Positions 1 through 9,788 of a stretch of 64,000 nucleotides of DNA are shown in pieces. Below the pieces are notes generated by a model. The model saw nothing but the letters and a program-made list of their open reading frames with translations. It was not told the DNA's origin and ran no database searches. The position numbers were made by a program, and so were the translations under genes. Source of the stretch: Parahoeflea alexandrii (GTDB lineage Bacteria; Pseudomonadota; Alphaproteobacteria; Rhizobiales; Rhizobiaceae); assembly GCF_027214025.1 (NCBI RefSeq), contig NZ_JAPWHB010000002.1:124001-188000 (forward strand). Reading direction: 5' to 3'. The first letter of the stretch is position 1. Each line of letters opens with the position of its first letter.

Positions 1-3000
1 CGTTCGGTCGCCGATGAAGAGGCCCTCGCCTCGCTTCCCGAGGACGAGCGCTACGGATCGGAAACCGATGCCCGCCAGGTCTTCGACCGGCTCGCCGGCA
101 CCTGGACCTACTGGGGCTGGAAGGGCGGCTACTTCACCAGCGAAGAAGACGCCCGCGCCTTCATGGACGAGCAGGCCTACATGCTCGCCACCCAGCGCGT
201 CGCCCCCAACTCCCCGCAATGGTTCAACACCGGCCTGCACTGGGCCTACGGCATCGACGGCCCCGGCCAGGGCCATTTCTATGTCGATCCGTTCACCGGC
301 AAGCTCACGAAGTCCAAGTCCTCCTACGAGCACCCGCAGCCGCATGCCTGCTTCATCCAGTCGGTCGAGGACGATCTCGTCAACGAGAACGGCATCATGG
401 ACCTGTGGGTGCGTGAAGCCCGCCTGTTCAAATACGGCTCCGGCACCGGCTCCAACTTCTCCCACCTGCGCGGCGAAGGCGAAAAGCTCTCGGGCGGCGG
501 CAAGTCGTCGGGCCTGATGAGCTTCCTCAAGATCGGCGACCGCGCCGCCGGCGCCATCAAGTCGGGCGGCACCACCCGCCGTGCGGCCAAGATGGTCGTT
601 GTCGACATCGATCACCCCGATATCGAGGCCTACATCAACTGGAAGGTCAAGGAAGAGCAGAAGGTCGCAGCCCTCGTCACCGGCTCGAAGATCGTCGCCG
701 GCCACCTGAAAGCCATCATGAAGGCCTGCATGAACTGCGAGGCCGACAACGACGCCTGTTTCGACCCCAAGCAGAACCCGGCGCTGAAGCGCGAGATCAA
801 GGCTGCCAAGAAGAACCAGGTGCCTGAAAACTACGTCAAGCGCGTCATCCAGTTTGCCCGTCAGGGCTACACCGACATCGAATTCAAGACCTACGACACC
901 GACTGGGATTCGGAGGCCTACCTCACGGTTTCGGGCCAGAATTCCAACAACTCGGTCTCGATCAAGGACGACTTCCTGCAAGCCGTCGAAGCCGACGGCG
1001 ACTGGAACCTGACCGCCCGCAAGGACGGCAAGGTAATGAAGACGCTGAAAGCCCGCGACCTGTGGGAACAGATCGGCCACGCCGCCTGGGCCTCGGCCGA
1101 TCCGGGCCTGCACTACAACACCACCATGAACGACTGGCACACCTGCCCGGCGGCAGGCCCGATCCGCGCCTCCAACCCGTGCTCGGAATACATGTTCCTT
1201 GACGACACGGCCTGCAACCTGGCCTCGCTCAACCTGCTGCGCTTCAAGGACAAGGACACCAAGCGCATCAACATCGCCGATTACGAGCATGCCGTCCGGC
1301 TCTGGACCATCGTGCTCGAAGTCTCGGTGATGATGGCGCAGTTCCCCTCCCACCAGATTGCCGAGCTGTCCTACAAGTACCGCACGCTCGGCCTCGGCTT
1401 CGCCAATATCGGCGGCCTCTTGATGACCACCGGCATTCCCTACGATTCCAAGGAAGGCCGCGCCATCTGCGGCGCGCTGACCGCGATCATGACCGGCGTT
1501 GCCTATGCCACATCGGCTGAAATGGCCGGCGAGATCGGACCGTTTGCCGGTTACAAGGACAACAAGAAGAACATGCTGCGGGTGATCCGCAATCACCGCC
1601 GCGCAGCCCACGGCGAAATGACCGGCTATGAAGAGCTGTCGGTCAACCCGGTGGCGCTGATCCACGAGGATTGCCCCGATCAGGACCTGATCGCCCACGC
1701 AACGGCTGCCTGGGACAAGGCGCTCGAGCTCGGCCAGAAGCACGGCTTCCGCAACGCGCAGGCCACCGTGATCGCCCCGACCGGCACCATCGGCCTGGTG
1801 ATGGACTGCGACACCACCGGCATCGAACCCGACTTCGCGCTGGTCAAGTTCAAGAAACTCGCCGGCGGCGGCTACTTCAAGATCATCAACAATGCCGTCC
1901 CCGAGGCGCTCCGCACGCTCGGTTATTCCGAAGCCCAGCTCGCCGAGATCGAGGCCTATGCCGTCGGTCACGGCAACATCAACCAGGCACCCGGCATCAA
2001 CCCAGGCTCGCTCAAGGCCAAGGGCTTCACCGACACCCAGATCGAGGCGATCAACGGCGCCACCAAGGCGGCCTTCGACATCAAGTTCGTCTTCAACAAG
2101 TGGACGCTGGGCGACGACTTCTGCAAGGACGTGCTCGGCTTCACCGACGAGCAGATGAACGACTTCTCCTTCGACATGCTGTCCGCCATGGGCTTTGCAA
2201 AGAAGGACATCGAGGCCGCCAACATCCACGTCTGCGGCGCGATGACGCTCGAAGGCGCACCGCACCTCAAGGTCGAGCACTATCCGGTGTTCGATTGCGC
2301 CAACCCGTGCGGCAAGGTCGGCAAGCGCTACCTTTCGGTGGAGAGCCATATCCGCATGATGGCGGCCGCCCAGCCGTTCATCTCGGGCGCGATCTCGAAG
2401 ACCATCAACATGCCCAACGACGCCACCGTCGATGACTGCAAGAGCGCCTACATGCTCTCGTGGAAGCTGGCGCTGAAGGCCAACGCGCTCTACCGCGACG
2501 GCTCGAAGCTCAGCCAGCCGCTCAATTCCTCACTGATCGAGGATGACGAGGACGAGGATGACGCAATCGAGGCGCTGGCGGCCATGCCCGCCGCCGCCCA
2601 GGCCGTCACCGTCACCGAGAAGATCGTCGAGCGCGTGGTCGAGCGGCTCTATCGCGACCGCGAGAAACTGCCGAACCGCCGCAAGGGCTACACCCAGAAA
2701 GCCGTCATCGGCGGCCACAAGGTCTACCTGCGCACCGGCGAGTTCGACGACGGCCGCCTCGGCGAGATCTTCATCGACATGCACAAGGAAGGTGCCGCCT
2801 TCCGCGCGATGATGAACAACTTCGCCATCGCCATCTCGCTCGGCCTGCAATACGGCGTGCCGTTGGAAGAATACGTGGAGGCCTTCACCTTCACCAAGTT
2901 CGAGCCGGCCGGTATGGTGCAGGGCAATGACGCGATCAAGAACGCCACCTCGATCCTCGACTACATCTTCCGCGAGTTGGCCGTCTCCTACCTGTCGCGC

Positions 3001-3555
3001 CACGACCTTGCCCATGTCGACACCTCCGACTTCGGCAACACCGCGCTCGGCAAGGGCATCTCGGAAGGCAAGGCGCAGCCCTTCTCCAAGGGCCTGACCC
3101 GCGGCGCCTCGCTGAAGGTCGTCACCGGCGCCGGTGCAGCCGGCACCGCCGAACCGAAAGGCCAGGCAGCGCCCGCCAAGGCAAGCCCCTCCGGCGCCTC
3201 GGTGATCACCGCCTCGTTCTCGTCGAAGACCACGTCGAGCAAGGCGTCGGGCAATCTCGCCGTCCGCGCCGAACCGGAAGCCATCGCCTCCGACGGCGGC
3301 GTCGCCTTCAAGCGTGACTACGAGGAACGCGCCGAGGAACTGGCCGTCGAGATCGAGTTGGAGGAAACCCTGTTCACCGACGAAGCCGCCGAGACCGCGG
3401 CCAACGCCAAGAAGCTCGAAGCCGACCGCCGCGCCAAGTCGATCATGCAGGGCTACACCGGCAACATGTGCACCGAATGCCAGAACTTCACCATGGTCAG
3501 GAACGGCACCTGCGAGAAGTGCGACACGTGTGGAAGTACGAGCGGGTGTAGCTGA
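1..3555 (+). CDS. nrdJ: Vitamin B12-dependent (class II) ribonucleoside-diphosphate reductase, 5' end outside the window
   Basis: Reduces ribonucleotides to deoxyribonucleotides using adenosylcobalamin to make the active-site radical. The reading frame is open from base 1, so the true start lies upstream; 1184 residues are visible. Seen: an N-terminal SPQWFNTGL block, the NPCSE and CNLASLNL motifs of the RNR barrel, the PTGTIG loop, and a C-terminal Cys-rich tail (CTECQNF...[13 protein letters not shown]) like the zinc-ribbon/redox tail of large NrdJ enzymes. A low-complexity Ala/Lys/Ser linker precedes a TSCxxC-type tail. It ends with TGA followed at once by a hairpin terminator, so it is the last gene of its transcript. 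Class II enzymes work with or without oxygen but require cobalamin. The call is firm; only the start is unknown. Confidence 0.96.
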   Translation, partial: RSVADEEALASLPEDERYGSETDARQVFDRLAGTWTYWGWKGGYFTSEEDARAFMDEQAYMLATQRVAPNSPQWFNTGLHWAYGIDGPGQGHFYVDPFTGKLTKSKSSYEHPQPHACFIQSVEDDLVNENGIMDLWVREARLFKYGSGTGSNFSHLRGEGEKLSGGGKSSGLMSFLKIGDRAAGAIKSGGTTRRAAKMVVVDIDHPDIEAYINWKVKEEQKVAALVTGSKIVAGHLKAIMKACMNCEADNDACFDPKQNPALKREIKAAKKNQVPENYVKRVIQFARQGYTDIEFKTYDTDWDSEAYLTVSGQNSNNSVSIKDDFLQAVEADGDWNLTARKDGKVMKTLKARDLWEQIGHAAWASADPGLHYNTTMNDWHTCPAAGPIRASNPCSEYMFLDDTACNLASLNLLRFKDKDTKRINIADYEHAVRLWTIVLEVSVMMAQFPSHQIAELSYKYRTLGLGFANIGGLLMTTGIPYDSKEGRAICGALTAIMTGVAYATSAEMAGEIGPFAGYKDNKKNMLRVIRNHRRAAHGEMTGYEELSVNPVALIHEDCPDQDLIAHATAAWDKALELGQKHGFRNAQATVIAPTGTIGLVMDCDTTGIEPDFALVKFKKLAGGGYFKIINNAVPEALRTLGYSEAQLAEIEAYAVGHGNINQAPGINPGSLKAKGFTDTQIEAINGATKAAFDIKFVFNKWTLGDDFCKDVLGFTDEQMNDFSFDMLSAMGFAKKDIEAANIHVCGAMTLEGAPHLKVEHYPVFDCANPCGKVGKRYLSVESHIRMMAAAQPFISGAISKTINMPNDATVDDCKSAYMLSWKLALKANALYRDGSKLSQPLNSSLIEDDEDEDDAIEALAAMPAAAQAVTVTEKIVERVVERLYRDREKLPNRRKGYTQKAVIGGHKVYLRTGEFDDGRLGEIFIDMHKEGAAFRAMMNNFAIAISLGLQYGVPLEEYVEAFTFTKFEPAGMVQGNDAIKNATSILDYIFRELAVSYLSRHDLAHVDTSDFGNTALGKGISEGKAQPFSKGLTRGASLKVVTGAGAAGTAEPKGQAAPAKASPSGASVITASFSSKTTSSKASGNLAVRAEPEAIASDGGVAFKRDYEERAEELAVEIELEETLFTDEAAETAANAKKLEADRRAKSIMQGYTGNMCTECQNFTMVRNGTCEKCDTCGSTSGCS

Positions 3556-3575
3556 GGCCGGATTGAATTGAAGAG

Positions 3576-3612
3576 ATCAGCCCGGGGCGCAAGCTCCGGG
3601 CTGATTGCTTTC
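3576..3612 (+). terminator. Hairpin terminator after nrdJ
   Basis: An inverted repeat of about 10 bp (ATCAGCCCGG / CCGGGCTGAT, arms near 3576-3585 and 3596-3605) closes a short loop and is followed by a T-rich stretch. It lies 20 bp after the nrdJ stop. The T-tract is imperfect, so efficiency is uncertain. Confidence 0.7.
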
Positions 3613-3640
3613 GATCGAGGCTTGCTCAATGCAAGAGGAA

Positions 3641-3683
3641 GCATCACGGAATGGATCCTCGGCTCGGGGGCCGAGGATGACGA
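3641..3683 (+). repeat. 43-bp palindromic intergenic repeat, copy A (CTCGGC stem type)
   Basis: Starts GCATCACGGAATGGATCC, then a hairpin (CCTCGGC / GCCGAGG), ending GATGACGA. It matches copy C at 4249-4291 almost perfectly. It matches the reverse complement of copies B and D in the flanks but differs in the stem bases. It is a REP-like extragenic element of the kind common in Rhizobiales intergenic regions. Confidence 0.85.
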
Positions 3684-3820
3684 CCCAGAGATTGCTGCAA
3701 TATGGCAGTGAAAGAGTCAGTCGAAAAGACAATGCAGGGTGCCTGCCAGAGAGAACGACAACAGAGCCTTCAAAAAGACATCCGCCGAACTCGGATGAAT
3801 TTGAGACGGTACCCCCATCT

Positions 3821-3863
3821 TCGTCATCCTAGGGCCCCGACCCTAGGATCCATTCCGTGATGC
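3821..3863 (-). repeat. 43-bp palindromic intergenic repeat, copy B (CTAGGG stem type)
   Basis: Inverse orientation to copy A. The outer sequence is the same (GCATCACGGAATGGATCCT when read on the minus strand), but the stem reads ATCCTAGGG / CCCTAGGAT, so both arms have changed together relative to A. It forms an inverted pair with A across 137 bp. Confidence 0.85.
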
Positions 3864-3937
3864 CGCCCAATACGGCGCGCCATCGCAGGGCAGCGCTCCT
3901 GCCTCACCGCGCGAAACAAACGAACGGCCCTAACCCA

Positions 3938-4225
3938 TCACCACCCGGTCCCGCGAAACAGCTCTGACCAGTCCGGATTGGTCTTCTCGATCAAGTCGAT
4001 CTTCCATTGCCTTGGCCAGCGCTTGAGCGATTTCTCGCGCTGGATCGCGTCGCTGATGTCGAAATGCTCCTCATACCAGACCAGCCTGCGCACACCGTAC
4101 CGGCTGGTAAAGCGAGAGCCGGTGCCAGCCACATGCTCCGGAATCCGCCGCCCCAGATCATTGGTCACGCCGATGTAGATCGTCCCGCCCTTTCGGCTGG
4201 CGAGCATGTAGACATAGCCAGTCAT
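3938..4225 (-). CDS. GIY-YIG superfamily nuclease domain protein, 95 aa
   Basis: A single-domain GIY-YIG protein. The N-terminal GYVYMLASRKGGTIYIGVTNDL carries the family's two-strand signature (YVYML and IYIGVTNDL), followed by the conserved Arg of the LGRRIPEH helix and the REKSLKRWPRQWKIDLIEK region. The C-terminus ends in NPDWSELF, typical of the short bacterial UPF0213/YhbQ-like group. This fold cuts DNA in homing endonucleases, UvrC and repair enzymes; the role of stand-alone bacterial members is mostly unknown. The gene sits alone between two inverted pairs of 43-bp palindromes (A/B on one side, C/D on the other), which suggests a link to these repeats. No operon partner is present. 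Confidence 0.9.
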   Translation of the reverse strand: MTGYVYMLASRKGGTIYIGVTNDLGRRIPEHVAGTGSRFTSRYGVRRLVWYEEHFDISDAIQREKSLKRWPRQWKIDLIEKTNPDWSELFRGTGW

Positions 4226-4248
4226 ACGCGGATGATACCGCAGGTTGC

Positions 4249-4291
4249 AGCATCACGGAATGGATCCTCGGCTCGGAGGCCGAGGATGACG
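4249..4291 (+). repeat. 43-bp palindromic intergenic repeat, copy C (CTCGGC stem type)
   Basis: Nearly identical to copy A, including the CTCGGC/GCCGAGG stem; one loop base differs (CTCGGAGGCC versus CTCGGGGGCC). It begins 23 bp upstream of the GIY-YIG start codon and pairs with copy D across 91 bp. Confidence 0.85.
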
Positions 4292-4382
4292 ACGGTGAGA
4301 GGAAGCCGGGACGACGGACAAATTAGGGAACCAAGACAAGTGCAAATGCCTAAGGTGTGCAACGCTGACCGCCCCACACTCT

Positions 4383-4425
4383 TCGTCATCCTAGGGCCCC
4401 GACCCTAGGATCCATTCCGCGATGC
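4383..4425 (-). repeat. 43-bp palindromic intergenic repeat, copy D (CTAGGG stem type)
   Basis: Nearly identical to copy B (one change: CCGCGATGC for CCGTGATGC), same minus orientation and same CTAGGG stem. The four copies therefore alternate + - + -, with the two stem types alternating too. Confidence 0.85.
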
Positions 4426-5105
4426 CACAACGTCGCACGAACCACCGCTTGGCACGCGTCGGCAAGTCCCCCGCGTACAATCCCCTCCCTCACCATCTGA
4501 CATTCCAACCACTTGCCCCAAAACCAGCCCAGTCTTTTCCCCACCCCACCCCCGCATGCGACACTGGCACTGCCTTTCGCCAGATCGGATGTTTCGGGGC
4601 CACGGACCCCGGGGCGGCGGGGGACGGTAGATCCGGTTCGTGCGGAGCCGAACCGCGGGGGCCGGAGGGATTGAGCAACGATCATCCCGGCGCACTGTCG
4701 AAGGATTGGCGCCGGTGCCGGTGACCCGGCTGACCCGTGTCAGCCACCGGCAAGCCCGCAAGATGCGATGGTCGCAGGACCTGAGCATGCTCCGGGCAGG
4801 ACGGGTTCGGCGGCGCGGGCCGCCAAACGATGACAGCCGTCCGCGCGAGTGATCGCAATCAATTCAGGAACCACCCGGCGCCCGGAAGGCATCGGGTCCG
4901 ACACCGGCGGGGTCAGCGCGAGCGAGCCAATGCCAACACCCTAGTATTCCATTCGGGCACGCCCGAGCGCCCCGCATTCCGGCCTGTCACAGACAGAACC
5001 CGGAACCCGGACTGATCAGACCGTCGGTGACATTGTCACGCGCGGTTATCGGCGTATGTGCAAGCGGTGCGGCGGCTCAACGGACCACGCCGCGAGCCAT
5101 GCGCC
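4426..5105. other. 680-bp GC-rich intergenic stretch, no gene recognised
   Basis: No reading frame here has a convincing ribosome-binding site or family resemblance; short open frames exist in several frames, as expected from base composition. Several GC hairpins are visible (for example around 4600-4640), but I recognise no tRNA, SRP RNA, riboswitch or other known RNA. It may be decayed sequence next to the repeat cluster. Confidence 0.5.
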
Positions 5106-5483
5106 TCAGCGCCGCGCCTTGCGGGCCGCGTAGCGCTGGTCGCGCTTTTCCTTCATCGCCGCCATGTCGGCCACGGCGCGTTCGGCGCGGGCGGCCTCGT
5201 CGGCTTCGCGGGCGATGGCTTCGGCATGTTCGGCCTCGTAGGCGGCAGCCGCATCGGCGGCGTCCTGCGCGGCCTTGCGTTCCTGTTCTTCAAGCTTTGC
5301 CCGCGCGCGTTCGGCCTGGCGCTCTTCGCGCGCCTTGGCCACCGCCTCGCGTTCGGCGCGTTTTGCAATGACCTCGGGGTCATCCGCCTTCGGCGCCGCC
5401 TTCATTTTCTCCAGAAGCTTCTTCTTGGCTTCCATGGCGTCCTGACGGCGGTCGGTGAAGGCAGTGCGTAGTGAGTTTTTCAA
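5106..5483 (-). CDS. DUF6481-like small coiled-coil protein, about 125 aa
   Basis: A highly charged, Ala/Lys/Glu/Arg-rich protein predicted to be one long helix or coiled coil. The N-terminal pattern KNSLRTAFTDRRQDAMEAKK followed by LLEKMKA and a C-terminal RYAARKARR resembles the DUF6481 family, known only as a conserved small alphaproteobacterial protein. A TTG start at 5483 is chosen because translation from it begins MKNSL..FTDR, as in the family, with AGGA nine bases upstream. An in-frame GTG at 5546 would add 21 residues without family support. No function is known. Confidence 0.72.
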   Translation of the reverse strand: MKNSLRTAFTDRRQDAMEAKKKLLEKMKAAPKADDPEVIAKRAEREAVAKAREERQAERARAKLEEQERKAAQDAADAAAAYEAEHAEAIAREADEAARAERAVADMAAMKEKRDQRYAARKARR

Positions 5484-5798
5484 ACGAAATTCATCCTGGG
5501 TTGAGATCAATGCCGGGTCGGCAAGCCGCCAGATGCGGCGATCCACCTGTTATGTGACGGTCCGGAGGGCTTTGTGCAACCCCGCCGATCCGTTTTGACG
5601 AAGGTTCTTTTGTCCCGGCCGCCTTAGGTTTGCCCAAAACGGCCGTCTCGCAGCCGCCACCTCTCCCCGCGCCATCGGAACGCCACCCACCGCCACAAGG
5701 CCATCAATACGCCGCTTCAAGGTTTTACAGCCAGCCCGGCCCGTTCTATGCATGCGTGACAAGGGCACCACCCGCACCATTTCGGCAAGGAACTCCGC

Positions 5799-6563
5799 AT
5801 GTCCCTCACCTATGCCATCGGCGATGTTCACGGTCGGCGCGACCTGCTCGAGGCCCTGCTTGCGGCAATCAGAGACGATGCCCGCGGCCGCAATGCGCGG
5901 ATCGTCTTTCTCGGCGACATCATCGATCGCGGCCCGGAAAGCCGGCAAAGCCTGGACCTGGTGATCAGGACGCTCGAGGCCTGTCCCGGATCGCGCCTGG
6001 TCCAGGGCAATCACGAGGAGTTCCTGCTCACCTTCCTTGATGCCGCCTCCCCGGAGGACCGGCAGGTCGCGGCGCGCCGATGGCTGCCCAATGGCGGCAC
6101 CGAGACGCTTCGCTCCTACGGCTTTGCCGACACCGACCCATTCGACGACATCGCCCAAAGTCTGGCCGCGGAGTTTCCGGCCCACATTACCGCCCTGCGC
6201 GATGCCGAGTGGATGGTCGAGACGGATGGCTGCGTGATGGTCCATGGCGGCATCGATCCGGATCTGCCGCTGGCGGCGCAGGACCCGGTGACCACGCGCT
6301 GGATCCGCGACAGGTTTCTCAGGTTCCAGGGCCCGCTGCCGAAGATCGTCGTCCATGGCCACACCATGACCGAATCCTCCCTGCCGGAGCTCCACAACAA
6401 TCGCATCGCGCTCGACACCGGCGCGGTCCATTCGGGCCACCTGACCTGCGCCGTCTTCGACGGCGATGCCCCGCCCCGGTTTCTCGCCACCGACGATCAC
6501 GGGCCGGCAATCGAAGTCGGCGAAATCCGTCCGCTCGACTATCGCTCGCATGCCAGCCGGTAG
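5799..6563 (+). CDS. Metallophosphoesterase of the serine/threonine phosphatase / Ap4A hydrolase type, 254 aa
   Basis: A two-metal calcineurin-like phosphoesterase. The ordered metal-binding motifs are present: GDVHG (about residues 8-12), GDIIDRG (about 46-52), GNHEE (about 76-80) and a C-terminal GHT/DTG pair. Length and layout fit the bacterial PrpE/ApaH-like or PPP-type phosphatases; the substrate (phosphoprotein or dinucleoside polyphosphate) cannot be told from sequence alone. The start is supported by AAGGA about 8 bases upstream. The gene stands alone; the next plus-strand gene begins 87 bp downstream. Confidence 0.88.
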   Translation: MSLTYAIGDVHGRRDLLEALLAAIRDDARGRNARIVFLGDIIDRGPESRQSLDLVIRTLEACPGSRLVQGNHEEFLLTFLDAASPEDRQVAARRWLPNGGTETLRSYGFADTDPFDDIAQSLAAEFPAHITALRDAEWMVETDGCVMVHGGIDPDLPLAAQDPVTTRWIRDRFLRFQGPLPKIVVHGHTMTESSLPELHNNRIALDTGAVHSGHLTCAVFDGDAPPRFLATDDHGPAIEVGEIRPLDYRSHASR

Positions 6564-6650
6564 AGAGTGCCGCCCTCCCGCTGGCCGGCCCTTCCCCTCG
6601 ACGGTCCACCGCGCTAGACCAACCGCAAATCAACCAGAAAGGCGACTCAC

Positions 6651-6869
6651 ATGAGCGACGAAACCCGGGATTCCAACGGCACGGCTTTGGCCGATGGAGA
6701 CAATGTCACCGTGATCAAGGATCTCAAGGTCAAGGGCACCTCGTCGACCATCAAGCGCGGCACGCTGGTCAAGGGCATCCGGCTCACCGGCAATCCCGAC
6801 GAGGTCGAATGCCGGGTCGAGAAGATCAAGGGCCTGGTGCTCCGCACCGAATTTCTGAAAAAGGCCTGA
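6651..6869 (+). CDS. PhnA/YjdM-type small protein lacking the zinc ribbon, 72 aa
   Basis: Matches the C-terminal PhnA domain (SNGTALADGDNVTVIKDLKVKG followed by a KRGTLVKGIRLT and KGLVLRTEFLKK tail). E. coli YjdM has an N-terminal zinc ribbon that is absent here, leaving a stand-alone SH3-like barrel. Despite the historical name, no phosphonate role is established for this family, and no phn genes are nearby. AAAGG lies 9-10 bases before the ATG. It may be cotranscribed with the phosphatase upstream. Confidence 0.85.
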   Translation: MSDETRDSNGTALADGDNVTVIKDLKVKGTSSTIKRGTLVKGIRLTGNPDEVECRVEKIKGLVLRTEFLKKA

Positions 6870-6905
6870 GTCTGCGGAAAAGCCCTGGACGGCCCCGGTC
6901 CGCCG

Positions 6906-8120
6906 TCAGTTGCCTGAAACCTTGCCGATCCACCTGGCCAGCGGCGTCGAACTGAGCCCGTGGACAAGAATCGACAGCGCCACAGTCATCGACACGCAGG
7001 CCAGCAGTTCGGCCTCATTGGCAAATTCGAACGCGTCGAGGATCACCAGCGTGAACAGGATCGAGGCCAGCCCGCGCGGCCCGAACCAGCCGAGAAACAG
7101 TTTTTCCCGGGTCTCGAGCCCCGAGCCCAGCAGCGACAGCCAGATCGCGCCCACCCGCACGACGGTGAGGAACGCCACCGCGATCAGAACGGTTTTCATC
7201 GAGGCATGCGCAAGCCCCTCGGGCAACAGCACCGCGCCGAACACCAGGAAGGACGACATGGTCAGGAGGAGGCCGGCGCCTTCCATGAACTCGCGCACGA
7301 AGCGGATATTGTGCTTGTAGGTGTTGCCGAAGATCATGCCCGCGACAAACGCGGCAATGAATCCGTTGCCGCCGATGACCGTCGCCAGCACATAGGCCGC
7401 GAAGGCGGCTGCCAGGAACACCACCCCTTCCGCCGATGCGGCGATCAGCCGGCGCGCCTGCGCCACATCCATCAACCGCGCCACCACCCAGCCGGTGAAT
7501 ATCCCGGCCAGCGGGCCGAGCACGATCTGCAGGGCCGCCTTGAGCGCCAGTCCGTCGGTCGCAGCATTGGCCATCCCGGCCGTAGCCAGGGTCGAGGCCA
7601 GCAACACGAAGGGCAGCACCAGCCCATCATTGAGGCCGCTTTCGACATTGATCGTCTCGCTGAGCTTTTCGGGCACATTGGCGCTGGTGACGACGCTCTG
7701 GCCCAGCGCCGCGTCGGTCGGCGTCAACAATGCGGCGGTGAGCAGCGCCATGGCGACGCCGCCTTCCGGGCTGACCAGCCAGGTCACGAGCGTGCCGAGT
7801 GCAATGGACAGCGGCAGGCCGATCAGCAGCATCCGTGCCGGCAGCTTCCAGCTTTGCTTGAGTTGCGAGAACTGCACATGCGAGGCATCCGAGAACAGCA
7901 CCAGCACAAGCGTGATTTCCGCCAGCAGCCGCTTGCCTTCATGCATCACGTCCGGTGGCACCGCCGCCAGCAATTGCTCCGACAGAGCATAGCCGAAACA
8001 CATGAAAGTGATCGGAAGCGTCAGCAGCGAGCGGTCGATGGCACGGGTGACCAGCGAATAGACGATAAAGGCAACCAGGATGGCCAGAACCACCAGATCG
8101 AAATGCATGTCCTGGTTCAT
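6906..8120 (-). CDS. CPA1-family sodium(cation):proton antiporter, 404 aa
   Basis: An inner-membrane exchanger of monovalent cations for protons. The protein is hydrophobic throughout, with about 12 membrane segments. Typical NhaP/CPA1 features are visible: LTPTDAALGQSVV (the TDAALG membrane-crossing motif), NVESGLNDGLVLPF (the ESGLNDG ion-binding segment with the paired acidic residue), and GWFGPRGLASILF near the C-terminus. There is no cytoplasmic C-terminal regulatory domain, so it is a short form. The ion (Na, K or Li) is unknown. It is convergent with the PhnA-like gene, whose stop is 36 bp away. Confidence 0.92.
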   Translation of the reverse strand: MNQDMHFDLVVLAILVAFIVYSLVTRAIDRSLLTLPITFMCFGYALSEQLLAAVPPDVMHEGKRLLAEITLVLVLFSDASHVQFSQLKQSWKLPARMLLIGLPLSIALGTLVTWLVSPEGGVAMALLTAALLTPTDAALGQSVVTSANVPEKLSETINVESGLNDGLVLPFVLLASTLATAGMANAATDGLALKAALQIVLGPLAGIFTGWVVARLMDVAQARRLIAASAEGVVFLAAAFAAYVLATVIGGNGFIAAFVAGMIFGNTYKHNIRFVREFMEGAGLLLTMSSFLVFGAVLLPEGLAHASMKTVLIAVAFLTVVRVGAIWLSLLGSGLETREKLFLGWFGPRGLASILFTLVILDAFEFANEAELLACVSMTVALSILVHGLSSTPLARWIGKVSGN

Positions 8121-8208
8121 TGCGCGCGCACCCCACCATCCCCGGTTCAGGCGCGACTATGCCCCGCCCCGAACGGATTATCCACCGTCATTCCTGCAAG
8201 GTTCTAGC

Positions 8209-9687
8209 TCAGGTGCCGCAATAGGTGGTGTAGGGCCCGAAATCCGAAGGCGCGCCCAGCGCGAACACTTCCAGTCCCTTGCGCTCGGTGAACGGATCGG
8301 CCAGCACCTCGACCAGCCGCTCGAACGGCGCCAGGTTGCCGCTGGTTGCCGCGCCGAGCGCCGCCTCGACCATGTGGTTGCGCGGAATATAGACAGGGTT
8401 GACCTTGTTCATGGCAGCAGTCCGCGTTTCCACCGGCACCTGCTCGCGGGCCAGCCGCGCCTGCCACAGAGCCAGCCAGACATCGAATCCCGCGGGATTT
8501 GCAAACAGCGCGCGCGCAGGCGCCACCTCACCTACCGCCGCCTGTCCGAGACTGCGGAAGACGCGGGTAAAATCGGCATTTTGGGTTTCCAGCACCGCAA
8601 GCAGCCCGACGGCGAGATCCATGTCCTCCGGCTCTTCGCGCGTGAGCCCCAGCTTGGCCCGCATGCCGGATAGCCAGGCGCGCTCATAGATGAGCGGAAA
8701 GCCGTTGATGATCTCTCCGGCCTGGCGCACCGCGTCGTCACTGTCATCGGGGTTGATCAGATCCAGCAGCGTTTCGGCCAGCCGCGCCAGGTTCCACTGC
8801 GCGATCTTCGGCTGGTTGCCGTAGGCGTAGCGGCCGTGGCTGTCGATCGAGCTGAACACCATGGCCGGGTCGTAGCCATCGATGAAGGCGCACGGACCGT
8901 AATCGATGGTTTCGCCGGAAATCGTCATGTTGTCGGTGTTCATCACGCCATGGACGAAGCCAAGGTTCATCCAGCGCGCAATCAGCGCCGCCTGACGGTC
9001 GCGCACCGCCTTGAGCAGCCCGAGATACCGGTCCGGCTGGCCGGCAAGCTCGGGATAATGCCGTGCAATGGCATAGTCCGCCAGTTGCCTGAGCCGATCG
9101 ATCTCGCCCCGCGCCGCGAAGAACTGGAACGTGCCGACCCGCAGGTGGCTCGAGGCCACCCGCGCCAGCACAGCGCCGGGCGCAGGCCCGTCCTGCCGCA
9201 TGATCTCCTCGCCGGTCGCCACCGCCGCCAGCGCCCGCGTCGTCGGCACGCCGAGCGCATGCATCGCCTCGCCGATCACGTATTCACGCAGCACCGGCCC
9301 AAGCACAGCCTTGCCGTCGCCACCGCGCGAGAACGGCGTGCGGCCCGATCCCTTGAGATGGATGTCGCGGCGCCTGCCCTGCCTGTCGATCACCTCACCC
9401 AAAAGCAGTGCCCGGCCATCGCCCAGCTGCGGCGAAAACCCGCCGAACTGGTGCCCGGCATAGGCCATGGCCAAGGGCTCCGCCCCTTCGGGCGCCTCGT
9501 GGCCGGCGAAGATCGCGGCCCCGGCATCGCTGTCGAGCGCATCCGCATCGAGGCCGAGTTCGTCGGCCAGTTCCCGGTTGAAGCGGATCATCCGCGGCGC
9601 GGGCACTTCCGCCCCTTTCCACGGCACGTAGAACCCTTCGAGTTCGCGGGCATAGGAATTGTCGAACTGGAAGTTGGCGATGCTCAT
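8209..9687 (-). CDS. selO: Protein adenylyltransferase SelO (YdiU family), 492 aa
   Basis: A pseudokinase-fold enzyme that transfers AMP to Ser, Thr or Tyr of target proteins, linked to redox stress in the studied members. Seen: the N-terminal FDNSY block, AYAGHQFGGFSPQLGDGRALLLGE (flipped ATP site), HLKGSGRTPFSRGGDGKA with the conserved Lys/Arg residues, and MNTDNMTISGETIDYGPCAF with the catalytic Asn and Asp-Tyr-Gly. The C-terminus ends YCGT, keeping a Cys where eukaryotic SelO has a selenocysteine cluster. AAGGA precedes the ATG. Its position next to msrA/msrB, on the same strand, fits a redox theme. Confidence 0.95.
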   Translation of the reverse strand: MSIANFQFDNSYARELEGFYVPWKGAEVPAPRMIRFNRELADELGLDADALDSDAGAAIFAGHEAPEGAEPLAMAYAGHQFGGFSPQLGDGRALLLGEVIDRQGRRRDIHLKGSGRTPFSRGGDGKAVLGPVLREYVIGEAMHALGVPTTRALAAVATGEEIMRQDGPAPGAVLARVASSHLRVGTFQFFAARGEIDRLRQLADYAIARHYPELAGQPDRYLGLLKAVRDRQAALIARWMNLGFVHGVMNTDNMTISGETIDYGPCAFIDGYDPAMVFSSIDSHGRYAYGNQPKIAQWNLARLAETLLDLINPDDSDDAVRQAGEIINGFPLIYERAWLSGMRAKLGLTREEPEDMDLAVGLLAVLETQNADFTRVFRSLGQAAVGEVAPARALFANPAGFDVWLALWQARLAREQVPVETRTAAMNKVNPVYIPRNHMVEAALGAATSGNLAPFERLVEVLADPFTERKGLEVFALGAPSDFGPYTTYCGT

Positions 9688-9788
9688 GCGGGTGGTCCTT
9701 CTCGGTCTTGATACCGCAAATGCGGACGACCGGCCCGGCGAAGTCAGTCACCGGCCGGTCGCTTCTTGTTCAGCCTCGCGGCAGCAGC

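Noticed and set aside
4560-4800. Possible SRP RNA or other structured RNA because of strong hairpins
   Set aside because: The conserved GGAAGCAG apical element and other SRP landmarks are absent; no known RNA family could be matched.
4422-5015. Several 60-130-codon open frames in the 4.4-5.0 kb gap
   Set aside because: No ribosome sites, no family, overlapping in several frames; composition effect.
9640-9700. SelO as a selenoprotein
   Set aside because: The C-terminus has an ordinary Cys codon (YCGT); no in-frame TGA with a SECIS-like hairpin is seen.
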